The notes under the pieces: generated by a model
The model's input: the letters and a program-made list of their open reading frames with translations, nothing else
The model's database searches: none
What the model was told of the DNA's origin: nothing
Program-made: the position numbers and the translations under genes
Shown: in pieces, positions 61,701-63,720 of the stretch
How the letters are laid out: every line of letters begins with the position of its first letter
Numbering within the stretch: position 1 is the first letter of the stretch
Origin: Pteria penguin
Lineage: Eukaryota > Mollusca > Bivalvia > Pterioida > Pteriidae
Reading direction: 5' to 3'
Assembly: GCA_035048485.1 (NCBI GenBank)
Contig: CM068583.1
Coordinates: 68,498,306 to 68,562,305, forward strand
DNA length: 64,000 bases

Positions 61701-62308
61701 AAAGGAAACCCCTCAACAAGCTTAAATTATCATGCATTAGCTACATGGCATTAAGTTTGTGTCAATATAATGTATTAATATTTGCATTAGATATTTTAAT
61801 AGAAAAGGGGGGGGGGGTATTACATTTCAACACAATTCGCAATTAAGACAGCACGAAATTAAAAGGATGGACATTGGAAGGGCTATCCTTTCTCCCATCT
61901 GTTTATCTTCTTCTTGTTTTCCCTCCTCCCGTCACATCCCATCACCATGTCACCCCCACCCCTTACTCTACCCTTTCCTTGTCTGCTCGTAAGTTCATGT
62001 ACTCGCCCCGCCCACTCCACTTTGCTTTATGCAGAAGGGGGAAGGGGATTAGTTTGTTTTAGTGTGACTTATCCTATTAAGCTGCAGAGACTGACTGTCT
62101 ACAACATCCACACCAACTGATTGACGAGCATATACCTTTCCCGGCCTCTACCTGTGCCAGTACCTGCATGGGAGTTAACATTAATGACCAGTGACCAATG
62201 GCCATAACACGGCACGATTACAGTGCCACGGCAGGTTGACAACCTTATGATATCTCTTATTAAGATGTAGCAAACCATACTTACAAGACAATCTAGTAAT
62301 CCAGACAT
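13672..62308 (-). CDS. ATP11-like (class VI) P4-type phospholipid-transporting ATPase, 26 exons, 3' end off window
   Basis: This is a membrane phospholipid flippase of the P4-ATPase family. Family members move aminophospholipids from the outer or lumenal leaflet to the cytosolic leaflet, usually with a CDC50/TMEM30 subunit. The conceptual protein runs to about 987 codons in the window. It shows the N-terminal RTVYL and NNRVVSSK stretch, [14 protein letters not shown] after membrane segment 2, DGET (D180), PISL in segment 4 (355-358), DKTGTLT with the phosphorylated Asp at 408, SSPDEKA (498-504), KGAES (566-570), TGDK (677-680) and GDGAND (791-796). The YEDWLRH and [11 protein letters not shown] wording and the overall order match the ATP11 subgroup better than ATP8, ATP9 or ATP10. 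Family members are about 1,100-1,200 residues, so segments 9-10 and the C-tail are missing to the left. Frame and phase agree at every junction. Which ATP11 paralogue it corresponds to is not decidable here. Confidence 0.93.
14039..14118 (-). CDS. P4-ATPase exon 25, membrane segment 7 (residues 939-965)
   Basis: This 80-bp exon encodes [14 protein letters not shown], the rest of segment 7, followed by a short lumenal loop. The donor is GTATGT. The preceding 4.3-kb intron holds a transposon-like element and AGGTCA-rich repeats. Confidence 0.88.
14185..14635. repeat. 52-bp minisatellite, about 8-9 units
   Basis: The unit contains TGTATGGTCCAATCATGTCA and ACAATACAAGCCTTAGACA. Homogeneity is high in the middle and drops at the left end. 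It lies in the intron upstream of exon 25, with no visible similarity to that exon. Confidence 0.93.
14640..16660. repeat. AGGTCA-rich dispersed repeat (family H8) with SINE insertion
   Basis: Roughly 150-bp diverged tandem units carry TCAAGGTCACTAGGTCAAA and a TATGGTGAA or GAAATTTCAAAGCC phrase. The extended half-site TCAAGGTCA occurs many times. A SINE split this element at 16,199-16,462. A related copy is at 19,262-20,095. Confidence 0.75.
16199..16462 (-). mobile_element. tRNA-headed SINE with 8-bp target duplication
   Basis: On the minus strand it begins with a tRNA-like head: box A TGGCGTAGTGG and box B GGTTCGACTCC. The family body follows, then a tail ending in ATCAA units. The 8-bp CCAAATGA flanks it at 16,191-16,198 and 16,463-16,470. 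It is inserted in a unit of family H8. Confidence 0.9.
16694..18160. mobile_element. Terminal-inverted-repeat element, non-autonomous
   Basis: The ends GGGTCAGTGATTTTCCA (left) and the complement of GGGCCAGTGATTTTTCA (right) form an imperfect terminal inverted repeat. Further subterminal similarity includes GAATTCNNTTTCA-type sequence on both sides. No clear target duplication and no transposase are visible, and the superfamily is unassigned. Confidence 0.55.
18410..18468 (-). CDS. P4-ATPase exon 24 (residues 919-939)
   Basis: This 59-bp exon has a good acceptor (TTTCTTTCAG) and a GTAAGT donor. It encodes the cytosolic link and the start of membrane segment 7 (NFLIWNSV). It is less conserved than its neighbours but keeps frame on both sides. 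Confidence 0.87.
18469..18950. other. Intron 23, no features seen
   Basis: Ordinary AT-rich intron sequence of 482 bp. I see no repeat or element. Confidence 0.6.
18951..19078 (-). CDS. P4-ATPase exon 23, membrane segment 6 (residues 877-919)
   Basis: This 128-bp exon encodes [19 protein letters not shown], the conserved segment 6, then EQHI and DNPTLY. Its donor GTAAAT gives phase 2. Two or three partial copies of its first half, each with an acceptor-like CAG, lie just upstream. Confidence 0.95.
19079..19262. repeat. Two tandem copies of the 5' part of exon 23 with its acceptor
   Basis: Read on the minus strand, each roughly 76-bp unit has a pyrimidine tract plus CAG, then about 60 bp matching the start of exon 23. 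The translation [10 protein letters not shown] (or YSI) and TSLP is still readable. A third, more decayed copy lies at 20,096-20,185 beyond an inserted AGGTCA repeat. None carries the exon's donor. Confidence 0.85.
19262..20095. mobile_element. AGGTCA-rich repeat (family H8) inserted in the exon 23 array
   Basis: Units with AAGTTCAAGGTCACTAGGTC and CTTGTTATGGTGAA repeat about every 150 bp. The element ends with a GATGGACAGACGAACAGACAG tract and a C-rich palindromic stretch. It separates two parts of the exon 23-derived array. Confidence 0.7.
20096..20185. repeat. Third, decayed copy of the exon 23 5' part
   Basis: It matches the units at 19,079-19,262, including GTAGAACATTAAGTAA and AATGAAAATAAACAAAG, but with a stop in frame and no CAG acceptor. 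Confidence 0.75.
20186..20727. other. Intron 22 remainder, nothing recognised
   Basis: AT-rich sequence without visible repeats or exons. Confidence 0.55.
20728..20787 (-). CDS. P4-ATPase exon 22, membrane segment 5 (residues 857-876)
   Basis: This 60-bp exon encodes 20 mostly aromatic and hydrophobic residues ending AFSQQ. It forms the second half of segment 5. Both ends are phase 0, and the donor is GTAAAT. Confidence 0.93.
21372..24567 (+). mobile_element. Hairpin-ended repeat family H1, copy 2 (nested)
   Basis: It has the same AGGCCCAAGTGGGCCT start and AGCTCACTTGAGC / GCTCAGGTGAGCT terminal hairpin as copy 1. It is very similar to copy 1 over the first 1.4 kb. Here the distal portion has expanded into an array of 145-bp units (23,240-24,490). 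AAAACAAG-like sequence occurs at both junctions. Box B tRNA-like stretches lie at 21,796-21,806 and 22,635-22,645. Confidence 0.82.
23240..24490. repeat. 145-bp minisatellite inside H1 copy 2, about 8-9 units
   Basis: Each unit holds GGTAGAGGACCTTGAGTACT, a TTCTGGAG(A/G)AGAAGTCGAAAA stretch, two CCAAT boxes and GGCGGCCATCTTGGAT. Units are highly alike. 145 is not a multiple of three, so the overlapping 80-97 codon open frames shift frame each unit and are not genes. Confidence 0.95.
24996..25141 (-). CDS. P4-ATPase exon 21, start of segment 5 (residues 808-856)
   Basis: This 146-bp exon encodes [14 protein letters not shown] and [11 protein letters not shown]. These are highly conserved in P4-ATPases and lead into membrane segment 5. 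The donor is GTAAAC. The acceptor region resembles the 43-bp repeat unit that occupies the upstream intron. Confidence 0.97.
25142..26262. repeat. 43-bp minisatellite adjoining the exon 21 acceptor, about 23 units
   Basis: The unit is CATCAACCCTCAAGGCATAA followed by an AATAAAACCATTCACTCTCT segment. The exon edge itself reads CATCAATCCTAAGACATAAA and then ACAATT, so the unit looks like a copy of the acceptor boundary. The units nearest the exon and at the far end are most diverged. Confidence 0.92.
26265..26512 (+). pseudogene. Decayed GIY-YIG endonuclease fragment (Penelope-like)
   Basis: Translation on the plus strand gives [20 protein letters not shown] followed by [12 protein letters not shown]. 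After a stop and frameshift, HFKDYNDS and later [13 protein letters not shown] follow. The YVGET(K/S)RT...KEH pattern is that of the GIY-YIG domain at the C-terminus of Penelope-like retroelements. It has several disruptions and is a relic. Confidence 0.5.
26568..27344. repeat. 54-bp minisatellite adjoining the exon 20 donor, about 12 clear units
   Basis: The unit includes ATGACAGTATGTACTGTATA and CCATGTCAGCTTGTAGTGTC. The period is 18 codons, so long open frames exist on both strands. The minus-strand reading [12 protein letters not shown] resembles the end of exon 20 ([11 protein letters not shown]), and the unit continues into intron-like sequence. Units nearest the exon (27,210-27,344) are most diverged. 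Confidence 0.93.
27345..27447 (-). CDS. P4-ATPase exon 20, GDGAND loop (residues 774-808)
   Basis: This 103-bp exon encodes [20 protein letters not shown]. The two Asp residues of GDGAND coordinate Mg2+ in P-type ATPases. It ends in phase 1 at GTTAGT. The exon's 3' end and donor resemble the 54-bp minisatellite unit that starts directly downstream. Confidence 0.98.
27448..27770. other. Intron 19 proximal part, nothing recognised
   Basis: AT-rich unique sequence upstream of exon 20. Confidence 0.5.
27775..28560. repeat. Degenerate tandem repeat with TGACCTT phrases
   Basis: Four to five diverged units of about 160 bp each hold a GACCTTGAAC/TGACCTTAACC phrase, ATCTTCATCTTT and TTGGTTTGAAT. 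It is related in style to the other AGGTCA-rich repeats, read in the opposite orientation. Confidence 0.55.
28673..28826 (-). CDS. P4-ATPase exon 19 (residues 722-773)
   Basis: This 154-bp exon encodes ALIVDGMSL and [16 protein letters not shown], both typical of the P-domain just before the GDGAND loop. It ends in phase 0. The donor is GTATCT. Confidence 0.97.
28976..29124 (-). CDS. P4-ATPase exon 18, TGD motif (residues 673-722)
   Basis: This 149-bp exon begins [18 protein letters not shown]. The TGD motif (677-679) lies in the phosphorylation domain near the catalytic Asp. It ends in phase 2, and the donor is GTAAAA. Confidence 0.97.
29421..29681 (-). mobile_element. tRNA-headed SINE, 5'-truncated, with 10-bp target duplication
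   Basis: The body and tail match the copy at 16,199-16,462. The tRNA head is partly decayed. ATTACTCTGA occurs directly at both sides (29,411-29,420 and 29,682-29,691), which defines the insertion precisely. Confidence 0.88.
29895..30017 (-). CDS. P4-ATPase exon 17 (residues 632-672)
   Basis: This 123-bp exon encodes [18 protein letters not shown] and [11 protein letters not shown]. This is the P4 hinge back into the phosphorylation domain. The donor is GTCTGT, like exon 16. Confidence 0.96.
30018..30598. other. Intron 16 part, nothing recognised
   Basis: AT-rich sequence with a short TTTCACTACTTTCACA duplication near 30,360. No element seen. Confidence 0.5.
30600..30748 (+). repeat. Family H7 fragment
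   Basis: It shares GGAGTATGCATGCCAAATAT, the TCTCTATCTCTCATG phrase and GTTGACAACAGACAGACAAA with copies at 47,880, 50,995 and 55,345. It is cut off at the start of an H3 copy. Confidence 0.7.
30750..31252 (+). mobile_element. Hairpin-ended repeat family H3, copy A
   Basis: It starts with AGAGAATTGTGGTCCCGCG and a short GGTCCC...GGGGTTC hairpin. The interior has three units with ACACACATGCCAAATATGAA and GGTCAAGGTCACATGATAAA. It ends in a GACGGACAGACAGAC tract and a hairpin between TCCCCTCGCTTTC and GAAAACTGGGGGA. Confidence 0.75.
31366..31479 (-). CDS. P4-ATPase exon 16 (residues 594-631)
   Basis: This 114-bp exon starts [11 protein letters not shown], the conserved GLRTL element of the nucleotide-binding domain. 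The donor is GTCTGA, a weaker site. The preceding intron is 5.9 kb and filled with repeats. Confidence 0.94.
31500..32340. repeat. About 46-bp repeat (ATGATTTAGA...AATAGCA) interrupted by H3 copy B
   Basis: Units with ATGATTTAGAAAATATAATA, AATAGCA and CATCTCTAC occupy 31,520-31,790. One or two more units resume at 32,273-32,340 after the H3 insertion. It lies upstream of the exon 16 acceptor. Confidence 0.8.
31835..32214 (+). mobile_element. Hairpin-ended repeat family H3, copy B
   Basis: It starts with TCCCCCACTTTTGGGG (31,863-31,878), has two internal AGGTCA units, then a GACAGACAGACAGACG tract and the 3' hairpin GCCCCCTCGCTTTT / TAAAAGTGGGGGAC. It is similar to copy A but with fewer units. 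Confidence 0.78.
32740..33830 (+). pseudogene. Decayed LINE reverse-transcriptase fragment (L1/Tx1-like)
   Basis: Plus-strand translation with frameshifts shows the pre-RT linker ([27 protein letters not shown]), then [20 protein letters not shown] of RT block 1. Later come [18 protein letters not shown] and MANRIKPV, which match the RT motifs that follow. Stops and deletions are frequent. It lies inside intron 15, antisense to the ATPase gene. Confidence 0.75.
34438..34800 (-). pseudogene. ORF1-like fragment of a non-LTR element (tentative)
   Basis: An open frame of about 120 codons on the minus strand is continuous with the edge of the 47-bp array. It contains [28 protein letters not shown] and [10 protein letters not shown]. 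That pattern recalls the C-terminal part of L1/Tx1-type ORF1 proteins (DFPPEI..KR..LW). It could also be an unrelated relic or a genuine but unrecognised exon. It has no start or partner exon I can support. Confidence 0.4.
34775..35715. repeat. 47-bp minisatellite, about 20 units
   Basis: The unit reads TACTAATTCTCCAGAGAGTT, GCTTAAGCCGGTACCATTTC, TCCTGGG. Variants (TTAAGC/TTTAGTC, GGTACC/GTTACC) recur in blocks. The last unit runs into the ORF1-like fragment, so the array was probably seeded from its coding sequence. Confidence 0.97.
36033..36797 (+). mobile_element. Hairpin-ended repeat family H2, copy 1 (3 internal units)
   Basis: It begins ATCAGTAAAACTGAT, a hairpin. Internal units of about 147 bp carry GACCTTGACCTTTCAGAAATG and TTTTGGTGAAGTATGA. 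It ends with a GACGGACAGACAGA tract and a strong hairpin TTTATGCTCCCCCGAAA / TTTTCGGGTAGCATAAA. Copy 2 (52,593-53,635) has five units. Confidence 0.82.
36800..37410. other. Intron 15 distal part, nothing recognised
   Basis: AT-rich sequence with no visible repeat. An AAATTAGAATCACATTCC duplication lies near 37,010-37,050. Confidence 0.5.
37416..37519 (-). CDS. P4-ATPase exon 15, KGA motif (residues 559-593)
   Basis: This 104-bp exon encodes [16 protein letters not shown]. The Lys of KGA contacts ATP in P-type ATPases. The acceptor GTGAAAAAG follows a long T run and is weak. The donor is GTAAAA, phase 0. Confidence 0.94.
37716..37858 (-). CDS. P4-ATPase exon 14, N-domain (residues 511-559)
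   Basis: This 143-bp exon encodes [17 protein letters not shown], matching the conserved P4 wording for the nucleotide-binding fold. The donor is GTAGGT, phase 1. Confidence 0.96.
38015..39177. repeat. Degenerate about 37-bp array adjoining the exon 13 donor
   Basis: Around 17 or more diverged units read GGCTTTTCATCACTTACTGC and then CTTACAGTATTAAGGA. The exon 13 edge reads GGCTTTTCATCGCTTACCGC followed by CTAGCGGCTTC. On the minus strand many units keep GGCAGTAAGTGATGAAAAG, a good donor consensus. Units decay in length and sequence away from the exon. Confidence 0.85.
39178..39347 (-). CDS. P4-ATPase exon 13, N-domain (residues 455-511)
   Basis: This 170-bp exon contains LSLCHTVRV and [14 protein letters not shown], the P4 nucleotide-binding SSPDE motif. 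It ends in phase 2 at GTAAGC. A long degenerate array of this donor boundary starts immediately downstream (38,015-39,177), so decoy donors are abundant. Confidence 0.96.
39360..39550. repeat. 37-bp minisatellite, 5 units
   Basis: Nearly identical units of ACAGTAATACATGATGGACA and TACTATGTAATATTATA lie just upstream of the exon 13 acceptor. The unit is intronic in origin. Confidence 0.95.
39690..39848 (-). CDS. P4-ATPase exon 12, phosphorylation site (residues 402-454)
   Basis: This 159-bp exon opens [15 protein letters not shown]. Asp408 is the invariant phosphorylated aspartate of P-type ATPases. A variable segment of the nucleotide-binding domain follows. The donor is GTATGC and both ends are phase 0. 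Intron 11, just upstream, is only 122 bp. Confidence 0.98.
39971..40086 (-). CDS. P4-ATPase exon 11 (residues 363-401)
   Basis: This 116-bp exon runs from EVHKF through an acidic stretch to [11 protein letters not shown], the conserved approach to the phosphorylation site. The donor GTCAGT is slightly unusual but keeps phase 0 into exon 12. Confidence 0.96.
40409..40490 (-). CDS. P4-ATPase exon 10, membrane segment 4 (residues 336-363)
   Basis: This 82-bp exon encodes segment 4, with [16 protein letters not shown] (355-358) occupies the position of the ion-site PEGL motif of cation pumps, which P4-ATPases replace. It ends in phase 1. The donor is GTAAGC. Confidence 0.96.
40491..41147. other. 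Intron 9, possible decayed element
   Basis: A stretch at 40,625-40,940 with CCCGCCCCTAAAAATGGGAC and later TTTTTTGGTGACCCTGG stands out from the surrounding AT-rich intron, but no ends could be defined. Confidence 0.35.
41148..41295 (-). CDS. P4-ATPase exon 9, membrane segment 3 (residues 286-335)
   Basis: This 148-bp exon begins GMNSFLIIF and encodes membrane segment 3 and the lumenal loop with PWYIPN. It starts in phase 2 and ends in phase 0. The donor is GTAAGT. Confidence 0.93.
41602..41683 (-). CDS. P4-ATPase exon 8 (residues 259-286)
   Basis: This 82-bp exon encodes [16 protein letters not shown], the conserved end of the actuator domain before membrane segment 3. It ends in phase 2, and the donor is GTAAAA. 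Confidence 0.95.
41985..42660. repeat. Degenerate about 34-bp minisatellite, about 19 units
   Basis: Units follow the pattern ACCAAATTCAACAGTATGAA, TGTCAATAAATCTG. Unit boundaries and spacing vary. It occupies most of intron 7 between exons 8 and 7. Confidence 0.9.
42725..42941 (-). CDS. P4-ATPase exon 7, actuator domain (residues 187-259)
   Basis: This 217-bp exon is the largest visible. It carries [17 protein letters not shown] and [13 protein letters not shown], both typical of the P4 actuator domain. It ends in phase 1; the split glycine is completed by exon 8. The donor is GTAAAA. Confidence 0.96.
42965..43895 (+). mobile_element. Repeat family H6 with 147-bp tandem units and GGACGGAC tract
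   Basis: Six units of 147 bp start near ACAAGCCACATCCTTTCATA and carry AAAGTTTTGTTCCCC, CCCGCCCATTTTCCCC and CTTTGAAACCCACATGCACA. A GGATGGACGAACGGACGGAC tract follows. 147 is 49 codons, so 242- and 214-codon open frames exist on opposite strands. They are a by-product of the period. Confidence 0.75.
43896..44625. other. Intron 6 part, nothing recognised
   Basis: AT-rich intronic sequence without visible repeats. Confidence 0.5.
44626..45167. mobile_element. MITE with 13-bp perfect TIR
   Basis: The element starts CAGGCTGTCCAGC (44,626-44,638) and ends with its exact complement (45,155-45,167). CAATAT flanks both sides directly. The arms are rich in AAATTAGG/TTTAGG phrases that partly pair. 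The centre (about 44,750-44,990) is unrelated sequence, perhaps captured DNA. No transposase is present. The 6-bp flank is short for a hAT, so the superfamily is open. Confidence 0.75.
45308..45436 (-). CDS. P4-ATPase exon 6, actuator domain (residues 144-186)
   Basis: This 129-bp exon has [18 protein letters not shown] and then [10 protein letters not shown]. The DGET at 180-183 is the P4-ATPase form of the P-type TGE(S/T) loop, which drives dephosphorylation. The donor is GTAAGA. Confidence 0.97.
45437..47400. other. Intron 5 bulk, no features seen
   Basis: About 2 kb of AT-rich intron without evident repeats or exon-like segments. Confidence 0.55.
47415..47555. repeat. About 16-bp repeat (GACTATATGACAAAGT)
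   Basis: Seven to eight short units near the exon 5 donor. Confidence 0.9.
47628..47735 (-). CDS. P4-ATPase exon 5 (residues 108-143)
   Basis: This 108-bp exon starts [15 protein letters not shown], the strongly conserved cytosolic segment after membrane helix 2, and leads into the actuator domain. The donor is GTGAGT, and both junctions are phase 0. Confidence 0.96.
47880..48312 (+). mobile_element. Hairpin-ended repeat family H7
   Basis: It starts around TTGCCCAAGGCAA (47,897-47,909). Internal units hold AAGTCACAAGGTCA or TCATAAGGTCAAGGAC and GGAGTATGCATGCC. It ends with a CAGACAGACAGGTCAAAAG tract and a decayed hairpin GCCCCCGAT / ATCCGGC. Confidence 0.7.
48370..48570. repeat. 18-21-bp minisatellite (TGATTCAGTGACATCTAA)
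   Basis: About nine units alternate between ACATCTAA and ACATTATCTAA forms. Confidence 0.93.
48575..49125. other. Intron 4 part, nothing recognised
   Basis: AT-rich sequence. A TTAAAATCTCTCTTTCAATTA duplication near 48,838-48,881 is the only structure seen. Confidence 0.5.
49130..49487 (+). mobile_element. Family H1, 3' fragment
   Basis: It matches the distal end of H1: TTGTAGGGGACCTTGAGTAC, TTCTGAAGAAGTTGAAA. The terminal hairpin AGCTCATCTGAGCC / GGCACAGGTGAGCT is recognisable but eroded. Confidence 0.75.
49665..50178. repeat. 32-bp array of the exon 4 donor boundary
   Basis: Read on the minus strand, each unit is ACATCACTACATCCATCAAA then CAGGTAAATTCA, which is the last codons of exon 4 (TTAIKQ) plus its donor. 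Six near-identical units occupy 49,981-50,171. More decayed units with TACCTGTWTGAKGG on the plus strand extend back to about 49,665. Confidence 0.93.
50179..50259 (-). CDS. P4-ATPase exon 4 (residues 81-107)
   Basis: This 81-bp exon encodes the segment 1-2 loop (LIIDSPVSP) and segment 2, ending TTAIKQ. The donor is GTAAAT. The last bases plus the donor are repeated in tandem immediately downstream (about 49,665-50,178), so the true donor is one of at least seven near-identical sites. I chose the copy that continues the complete exon. Confidence 0.94.
50290..50750. repeat. 39-bp minisatellite, about 11-12 units
   Basis: The unit is CATTCTACAATAAACAGAAC then TAGACAACAATATAGCAAT. The period is 13 codons, giving a 115-codon open frame on the minus strand without coding evidence. 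On the minus strand each unit carries TGTTTATTGTAG, which looks like a splice acceptor, and the array begins about 30 bp from the exon 4 acceptor. Confidence 0.94.
50995..51262 (+). mobile_element. Hairpin-ended repeat family H7, short copy
   Basis: It starts GTGTTTGAGAAACAC (hairpin, 51,001-51,015). One TCAAGGTCAAAAGGTCA unit and GTTGACAACAGACCGACAAA follow. It ends with the hairpin TATAACCCTGATC / GATCTGGGGGTATA. Confidence 0.8.
51403..51492 (-). CDS. P4-ATPase exon 3 (residues 51-80)
   Basis: This 90-bp exon contains [19 protein letters not shown], the P4-ATPase signature leading into membrane segment 1. The donor is GTATGT and both ends are phase 0. Confidence 0.96.
51493..52131. other. 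Intron 2, no features seen
   Basis: Ordinary AT-rich intron. A TATGACGTCA palindromic CRE-like motif occurs at 52,011-52,020. Confidence 0.5.
52132..52257 (-). CDS. P4-ATPase exon 2 (residues 9-50)
   Basis: This 126-bp exon encodes the cytosolic N-terminus with RTVYL and the family motif [10 protein letters not shown] just before membrane segment 1. The acceptor is TTTTTACAG and the donor GTGAGA; both junctions are phase 0. Confidence 0.93.
52593..53635 (+). mobile_element. Hairpin-ended repeat family H2, copy 2 (5 internal units)
   Basis: It has the same ATCAGTAAAACTGAT start and internal GACCTTGACCTTTCAGAAATG units as copy 1, but more of them. The 3' hairpin TCCCCCGAAAGCTTTCCGAGA is more decayed. 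Confidence 0.82.
53784..54566 (-). repeat. Left arm of an inverted repeat pair
   Basis: About 0.78 kb is complementary, with scattered differences, to 55,482-56,232. Shared blocks include CAAGGTCCTGATCCTCGTCC, TTGATCAAGGATCTGAGC and AATTTTTATGACCTCTCTTC. Both arms contain a related short open stretch reading TMVFAMIS or TMVLAMIS, then ILEP(V/A)DMKL. Its function is unrecognised. Confidence 0.85.
54567..55344. other. Spacer between the inverted arms
   Basis: It contains decayed AAGATCAAGGTCAAGAAATA-type repeat sequence at 54,593-54,760 and a SINE head. Otherwise AT-rich and unremarkable. Confidence 0.5.
55180..55250 (-). mobile_element. tRNA-like SINE head
   Basis: On the minus strand it has a GTGTGGTTCAGTGGATGAGG box A region and box B GGTTCGACTCCC. 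The SINE body is absent, so this is a fragment or a tRNA pseudogene rather than a functional tRNA. Confidence 0.7.
55345..56366 (+). mobile_element. Family H7 copy split by the right arm of the inverted pair
   Basis: H7 sequence runs to ACAAACAGGTCAAA at 55,484. It resumes with AAAACAATATGCCCC at about 56,326 and ends in the hairpin GCCCCGAACTATCGATCCGG, GGGCC. The intervening roughly 0.84 kb is the right arm, showing that this arm inserted into a pre-existing H7 element. Confidence 0.72.
55482..56240 (+). repeat. Right arm of the inverted repeat pair
   Basis: It is the reverse complement of 53,784-54,566 with moderate divergence. Because it sits cleanly within an H7 element, it behaves like a mobile unit and not like one half of a single palindrome. 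Further fragments of the family lie at 10,444-10,560 and 63,615-63,720. Confidence 0.82.
56367..56845. other. Intron 1 part, nothing recognised
   Basis: Moderate GC, no repeat or exon signature found. Confidence 0.5.
56850..57110 (+). mobile_element. Compact hairpin-ended repeat family H4 (about 260 bp)
   Basis: It starts CCACTTAAAGTGG, a perfect hairpin, and contains two short units (ATTCGAACTTGAT, AACTTGTCATGGTAT). A GACTGACAGACGGAC tract follows. The final hairpin has arms TAGTCCCC..GCGAA and TTCGC..GGGACTA, then AA. It is the clearest complete example of the shared architecture. Confidence 0.82.
57111..58485. other. AT-rich intron 1 segment
   Basis: About 1.2 kb of low-complexity AT-rich sequence. 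It turns CpG-richer at 58,370-58,485, just before the 76-bp array. No gene or element recognised. Confidence 0.5.
58490..59403. repeat. 76-bp minisatellite, 12 nearly identical units
   Basis: The unit contains CTTTCTTATGAGACAACAAA, GCTCAAGGTCTTTATCAGAA and GGCGTGGCAACGCGACGTAA. Differences are confined to a few positions (TTTGGC/TCTGAC/TTTGAC and AGGCGT/AGACGT). The low divergence points to recent expansion or homogenisation. It lies in intron 1. Confidence 0.98.
59404..60060. other. Intron 1 part, an unassigned minus-strand open frame
   Basis: A 109-codon open stretch on the minus strand (59,554-59,883) has no recognisable domain and no supported splice sites. Otherwise unremarkable. Confidence 0.4.
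60066..60328 (-). mobile_element. tRNA-headed SINE, diverged copy
   Basis: On the minus strand it has a degraded head with box B-like GGTGTGACTCCC, the family body and the ATCAATGA tail. It is more diverged than the other copies. Confidence 0.8.
61217..61485 (+). mobile_element. tRNA-headed SINE, most intact copy, with 14-bp target duplication
   Basis: The head GGCGTGGCCTAGTGGTATCG carries box A, and GGTTCGATTCC is box B. The body has CTTTCGGATGAGACAG and CCTCACTGCTTCGG, and the tail ends AATCAATCAA. TACATAAA(T/A)GAATA flanks both sides (61,203-61,216 and 61,486-61,499). The head is close to a real tRNA but belongs to the SINE. Confidence 0.93.
62285..62308 (-). CDS. Probable first coding exon (exon 1, residues 1-8)
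   Basis: The short reading frame MSGLLDCL ends exactly at a consensus GTAAGT donor in phase 0, which fits the phase-0 start of exon 2. The ATG has A at -3. It would place 18 residues before the conserved RTVY motif, close to what ATP11 proteins have. An in-frame TTG lies ten codons upstream but is not a likely start. The exon is too short to recognise by homology, so an alternative first exon elsewhere in the 10-kb first intron, or beyond the right edge, remains possible. Confidence 0.5.
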
Positions 62309-63215
62309 GATTAAAGTATTACGGTGTCTACATTTCAACAGGTGAACGTAATGATTGCTATTCGGAGCTCATCGAGATATTTAGGGGTTTACTCAAAATA
62401 AAAAAAAACATTTATAGCGCAATCTATAGATATATATGTTTTTGGGGGGTTTTTTTGTGATGATGTAGTGCTAATCCATTTTTAATATTTATGTTTCCCT
62501 TTACTATTGATGTACGATTTTCAATATTTTATGTTGACTGTACTTCATGGTACGTTGTTACAGGGTATCACTCGAAATCTTGTTTTGATATAACCATTCA
62601 CTATTTAGAAGACAAAATTATCTCTGAATAATACGGATTGTGGAATGCCACGTTCCGTATCTTGGTAATTTCGCTAGAAATCTACCTGTCCCACTAAATG
62701 TAGAGACAGGAACAGAATCTTTTTGGGTAGGTTTATTTTCACAAGAAAATTTTCCCAATCCTGCGCTGAAAGTGACATCTTCTTTGTTCTTGATTAATAA
62801 AATTGATTCTTTATCTCTGCGGAGAAAAAAATTTATTCATCATTTATTTCATTATGATAACAATTCAGTTCAATCTATTCTTTTTATTTTATGATATCGA
62901 CCAGTTTCAATTAATGATTTATGATGATATTTTAAATTTTGTTATTTTATTTCTACAACTGCATAGTGTACATAATGTTAAAAGATTTAGATTTAAACCT
63001 GGGAAAGGTTTTGCATAAAGCGTCACTGCTTAGAAATCGGTATATTCAAAATTAATGGCACAGCGATTGATGACAGTTTATGATGTGATTTTGTAGTATA
63101 TCGCATGGTTTGACTACATTTTATAATCATTTACAACCCTCCGATTCGATAAATGCATTCTCCTAATTTATGTCACTTAATCATTTGCGCGTTCTCCACA
63201 TGCTATTGACATTGC
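62309..63215. other. Upstream flank of the putative first exon, nothing firmly recognised
   Basis: This is where the ATPase 5' UTR and promoter would lie if exon 1 is right. I see no convincing TATA box or CpG island. Open frames at 62,640-63,018 on the plus strand have no recognisable domain. Confidence 0.4.
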
Positions 63216-63221
63216 AAATAA

Positions 63222-63288
63222 TATATATTATATTATATTATATTATATTATATTATATTATATTATATTATATTATATTATATTATAT
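63222..63288. repeat. (TATTA)n pentanucleotide microsatellite
   Basis: About 13 units of TATTA/ATATT, pure over most of the length. Confidence 0.97.
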
Positions 63289-63614
63289 GAATGAATAAAG
63301 AATTGAATTTATTTTTTGCTAATAAATTATTGCTACACGTACTACTAAAAAGATTCAGCACAGGAAATGTCAAATTTGTGCAGCAATTGCTAATAAGCTG
63401 CACATCAAGACGAACAAAAAGAAGATATCGTGATTTTTTTGACTACATGATATTTAATTTAGGTGTACGTGGCAAGATATTTAATATGATGACTTCATTA
63501 ATGGCTATATACGTCTGCAAATTACATACATATTTCTGTGAAAAAGTTCTTATAAACCTGCTAACCACAGCAGTTGAGTTCTTATAAACCTGCTAACCAC
63601 AGCAATTGAATAGT

Positions 63615-63720
63615 GATTGTCACTTTCATGGACCGTCCTAAGTCGGCAGAAATCTGCATTTTAATCGAATATTTTTGTGATGTCTTTTCGTATGTTTTTT
63701 TTATAATCTATATGCCTGTG
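63615..63720 (-). repeat. Fragment of the inverted-pair repeat family
   Basis: ACCGTCCTAAGTCGG and then AATCGAATATTTTTGTGATGTC match the left arm near 54,409-54,460 in the same orientation. Confidence 0.7.

Noticed and set aside
62640..63018. Plus-strand open frames upstream of exon 1
   Set aside because: Short, AT-rich, with no domain or splice support.
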